Below, one piece after another: positions 33,226 through 36,984 of a DNA stretch of 36,984 nt (positions within the stretch are counted from its first letter, which is position 1; the number at the start of each line of letters is the position of its first letter). Under the pieces are notes generated by a model. The model ran no database searches. It worked only from the letters and a program-made list of their open reading frames with translations, and was not told the origin of the DNA. A program made the position numbers and the translations under genes. Origin of the DNA: Capnocytophaga sp. (GTDB taxonomy: Bacteria > Bacteroidota > Bacteroidia > Flavobacteriales > Flavobacteriaceae); the NCBI RefSeq assembly GCF_030532915.1, contig NZ_JAUNKD010000025.1, positions 1-36,984 on the forward strand, in the 5' to 3' direction.

Positions 33226-33241
33226 TTGGCACAATCATTGA
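33226..33241 (+). promoter_or_regulatory. Sigma-54-like promoter upstream of dnaK
   Basis: TTGGCACAATCATTGA at 33226-33241 has the -24 box TTGGCAC in full and TTG at -12, with GG and the next G-A ten bases apart as in GG-N10-GC. Only the final C of the -12 GC is changed to A. Transcription would start near 33253, about 70 bases before the dnaK ATG. I see no TAnnTTTG box between here and dnaK. An inverted TGCCA about 20 bases upstream mirrors the TGGCA of the -24 box. Confidence 0.45.
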
Positions 33242-33295
33242 CTATTAGATGCTCGAAGCCAAAAACGGAATAGTTTCGTTTGGAGCTAAAAATAA

Positions 33296-35218
<1,923 letters not shown>

Positions 35219-35247
35219 TCCGTAGCACGGACAGGCAATAAATACAG

Positions 35248-35277
35248 CCCCACCTGATAGTAATTGGGTGGGGTTTT
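35248..35277 (+). terminator. Intrinsic terminator of dnaK
   Basis: CCCCACC at 35248-35254 pairs with GGTGGGG at 35267-35273, followed by TTTT. It lies 30 bases after the dnaK stop and separates dnaK from the AT-rich pair that follows. Confidence 0.88.
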
Positions 35278-35319
35278 GAACTAACCACTATATATGGAAA
35301 CTAAACATAGTTACTAACA

Positions 35320-36189
35320 ATGGGAATAGAAAATACTACATTAGGAAAAATTCTCCAACACCTTTATGAGCATTTTTTACCTTATTTAAATGGATTCAAC
35401 ACATTACTATTTGCTATTATAGGCATCCTTTTTGAATTGGATTTCAACAAAATAGGATGGATTATATTTATTATCGTGGTTTTTCTAACTATTTTTCAAA
35501 TACTCGAACAGGTAAAATACTCTAAAACAGTTGAAAAATTAGAAGAAGAGAAAAACGGAGAAATAACACAACTTAAAGAAGAAAAGGGCAAAATAGAATT
35601 AAAAGTTCAAAGTTTAGAAAATCAAATATCAAAAATAAATAATAATTCTATTGACCTTGTTGAAACATATCTTGCTAATTTATCAGATAAAATAAAATTA
35701 GGCTGTGATGGAAGGATAACTTTATATAAATTTATAAATAATGAGTTTTACATTTTGGGTAGATTTTCTGAAAATCCCGAATTGAAAAAGAGAAGTAGAG
35801 TTAGTTATAAACAAGAAGGTCTTATTTTTAAAGCTTGGAAAGAAGGGAAATTTTTTATAACAAAAGGAATACCTTCTCCAACAACAGTAAGAGGAACATT
35901 TTACCAAAAGTATTATAAAGTATTAAATAAAATTGCTCCAATAGATAAAAACACTGTTATCAGTATGAGTATGAAAAGTAGGAGTTTTTATTTGAAGGCT
36001 TTAAAAGATTCTACAAGAACAAAAAATACATCTATTATTGCTATTGAAAATTTACAAGAAAATGCTTTTCAAGAAAATGTAATAAATTCTACTTTAAATG
36101 TAGAGGAGGAAAAAAAATTAACTAATTTTGTAGAGAAAATAGATTGGGTATTCCCTAATATTGATGAAGCAAGACAAAAAGGATTTTAA
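35320..36189 (+). CDS. Two-helix membrane protein with coiled coil and GAF-like domain; partner of a Panacea-domain protein
   Basis: The protein has 289 residues. Two membrane helices lie at about 24-40 (NGFNTLLFAIIGILFEL) and 45-62 (IGWIIFIIVVFLTIFQIL), close enough to form a hairpin. A charged coiled coil follows at about 66-108 (KLEEEKNGEITQLKEEK...), then a GAF-like domain at about 115-270. The GAF-like pattern includes RITLYKF, FYILGRFSENPELKKRSR, YKQEGLIFKAWKEGKF and SIIAIENLQ. It is predicted to sit in the inner membrane with the sensor in the cytoplasm. The next gene, two bases downstream, encodes a Panacea-domain protein, a domain known as a promiscuous antitoxin, so this may be a membrane-acting toxin or defence effector. 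The gene is much more AT-rich than dnaK, which suggests transfer. A non-toxic sensor role is not excluded. Confidence 0.75.
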   Translation: MGIENTTLGKILQHLYEHFLPYLNGFNTLLFAIIGILFELDFNKIGWIIFIIVVFLTIFQILEQVKYSKTVEKLEEEKNGEITQLKEEKGKIELKVQSLENQISKINNNSIDLVETYLANLSDKIKLGCDGRITLYKFINNEFYILGRFSENPELKKRSRVSYKQEGLIFKAWKEGKFFITKGIPSPTTVRGTFYQKYYKVLNKIAPIDKNTVISMSMKSRSFYLKALKDSTRTKNTSIIAIENLQENAFQENVINSTLNVEEEKKLTNFVEKIDWVFPNIDEARQKGF

Positions 36190-36191
36190 GT

Positions 36192-36656
36192 ATGGAACGA
36201 GTAATTAACATATTGGATTATTTATATTTAAAATATCCTAATCCAAATCAACTATCTATTTCAAGAGTAATGAAGTTACTTTATTTAATAGAATGGCGAT
36301 ATGCAATAACAAAATTTGAAAAACTAACAGATATAGAATGGATAAATACTGAATATGGTCCTTTTTATAAATCTCTTAGAGATATTTTTAATGAATCTTC
36401 AAATTTTGATGTAAAAGACGATATTGATGATAATGGCAGAAAGCAAACAATGATTTTCTTCTTAAATAGAAAAGGAGATATAAATTTAAAAGAAAATACA
36501 AAAGAGGTTATTAATTTTGTTATTGATATTTGTAAGGATTATTCTTGGGTTGAATTAAATAGTTTGGTTAATTCAACGTATGGAGTAATAAATACTCAAC
36601 AAGAGCAAGTTATAAATATTTTAGAATTGGCAAAAAAATATAAGGGTAAGAAATAA
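36192..36656 (+). CDS. Panacea-domain (DUF4065) protein, probable antitoxin
   Basis: The protein has 154 residues. It has the SocA/PanA pattern: an N-terminal helix (VINILDYLYLKYPN), LSISRVMKLLYLIEWRYA with the conserved K-L-LYL core, and EWINTEYGPFYKSLRDI with the YGP turn, followed by a C-terminal helical part with YSWVELNSLVNSTYG. Panacea (PanA) domains neutralise many unrelated toxins, often encoded next to them. The start ATG is two bases after the upstream gene, so the pair is co-translated. Base composition is as AT-rich as its partner's. The toxin-first, antitoxin-second order is less common but known. Confidence 0.85.
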   Translation: MERVINILDYLYLKYPNPNQLSISRVMKLLYLIEWRYAITKFEKLTDIEWINTEYGPFYKSLRDIFNESSNFDVKDDIDDNGRKQTMIFFLNRKGDINLKENTKEVINFVIDICKDYSWVELNSLVNSTYGVINTQQEQVINILELAKKYKGKK

Positions 36657-36692
36657 ACTTTAATTTGTAATATTATTTTATATCTATATTCT

Positions 36693-36707
36693 TCGCAGAG
36701 TCTGCGA
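36693..36707. repeat. Perfect 7-bp palindrome TCGCAGA-G-TCTGCGA
   Basis: TCGCAGA and TCTGCGA flank a central G about 37 bases after the Panacea gene and just before the first unit of the 42-bp array. No T-run follows. It may mark the left end of the repeat array or act as a weak terminator for the AT-rich pair. Confidence 0.5.
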
Positions 36708-36709
36708 TG

Positions 36710-36984
36710 CTCATTTCAGCAGTGTTTTATTAAAAATATAATTTTACTTACCTTATTTCAACCATATTTTTAAGATGTAACTACAAAAAACCTTTGGCAA
36801 AGTTTTAAAACTTTGCCAAAGGTGATATGTAACACCCCATTTCATCAGTGATTTGACAAAAATAAAATGTTACACAACCCATTTCACTATTATTTTTCTA
36901 AAAATATAATCATATCACACCCATTTCACCACTATTTTACCCAAAATATAATCTTACACGCCCCATTTCACTACTGTTTCACCA
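36710..36984. repeat. 42-bp-period tandem repeat array, running off the window
   Basis: Units start with CCCATTTCA or a close variant at 36710, 36752, 36836, 36878, 36920 and 36962. Neighbouring units are exactly 42 bases apart, and the one larger step is 84, exactly two periods. Most units continue CACTATTTT, a few bases, AAAATATAAT and then TTACAC or similar. The units at 36878, 36920 and 36962 are most alike. The unit at 36752 is degenerate and is interrupted by the 34-bp palindrome. All parts of the unit are conserved, so there are no spacers. No ORF lies in this 328-base tail of the window. Confidence 0.8.
36790..36823. repeat. Perfect 34-bp palindrome inside the 42-bp array
   Basis: ACCTTTGGCAAAGTTTT at 36790-36806 is followed directly by its exact reverse complement to 36823. 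It fills the place of one array unit. GATGTAAC and GATATGTAAC on its two sides look like duplicated unit ends. Its core recurs at 21677-21693, so it is probably a dispersed repeat or small non-autonomous mobile element. Confidence 0.7.

Noticed and set aside
36710..36984. CRISPR array
   Set aside because: The 42-base units are conserved along their whole length with no variable spacers, and no cas gene is present.

Overview
The window comes from a low-GC member of the Bacteroidota, most likely a flavobacterium of the Capnocytophaga type. Four things point there. Many genes carry the Bacteroidota -7 promoter box TAnnTTTG, in several cases with a TTTG or TTG about 19-21 bases upstream, and lack a clear Shine-Dalgarno. 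RNase HI has a viroplasmin-like N-terminal domain. A TonB-dependent-receptor remnant and a GH89 alpha-N-acetylglucosaminidase are present. One lipoprotein carries a possible surface-export signal of the kind described in Capnocytophaga canimorsus. The genus is an inference; the phylum is close to certain.

Bases 1-7636 hold a one-directional array of about twelve small and medium genes that look like stacked immunity genes of polymorphic toxin systems: three or four SUKH (SMI1/KNR4) proteins, a SUKH-3-like protein, a leucine-rich-repeat protein, a free-standing EF-Tu-like beta-barrel protein, a DUF695-RraB fusion and several orphans. No toxin gene lies inside the window. The array is followed by a secreted GH89 glycosidase (7807-9969), an AT-rich stretch with a 21-bp tandem repeat, and a truncated TonB-dependent receptor that still has a well-formed promoter.

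Bases 11000-31830 are mostly ordinary chromosome: RNase HI, a DbpA-type DEAD-box helicase, a CarboxypepD-reg-like protein, an AsmA-family protein, a SanA-like protein, two sigma-54-type response regulators flanking a periplasmic thioredoxin, guaA, a four-LysM/periplasmic-binding protein, rplS with a structured leader, a DEDDh exonuclease-GIY-YIG fusion, aroK, two identical tRNA-Lys genes, tRNA-Leu(GAG), and a tight operon of ACC-deaminase-like PLP enzyme, LysM-glucosaminidase lipoprotein and prmC. One response regulator has GAFTSA instead of GAFTGA and no DNA-binding domain.

Bases 31831-36984 hold a lipoprotein with a long leader containing a 14-codon aromatic-rich ORF, dnaK behind a near-consensus sigma-54-like promoter, and a very AT-rich two-gene unit: a 2TM/coiled-coil/GAF-like protein followed two bases later by a Panacea-domain (DUF4065) protein. 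This pair looks like a toxin-antitoxin or defence module and is the best candidate for an undescribed system. The window ends in a 42-bp-period tandem repeat array interrupted by a perfect 34-bp palindrome and running off the right edge.
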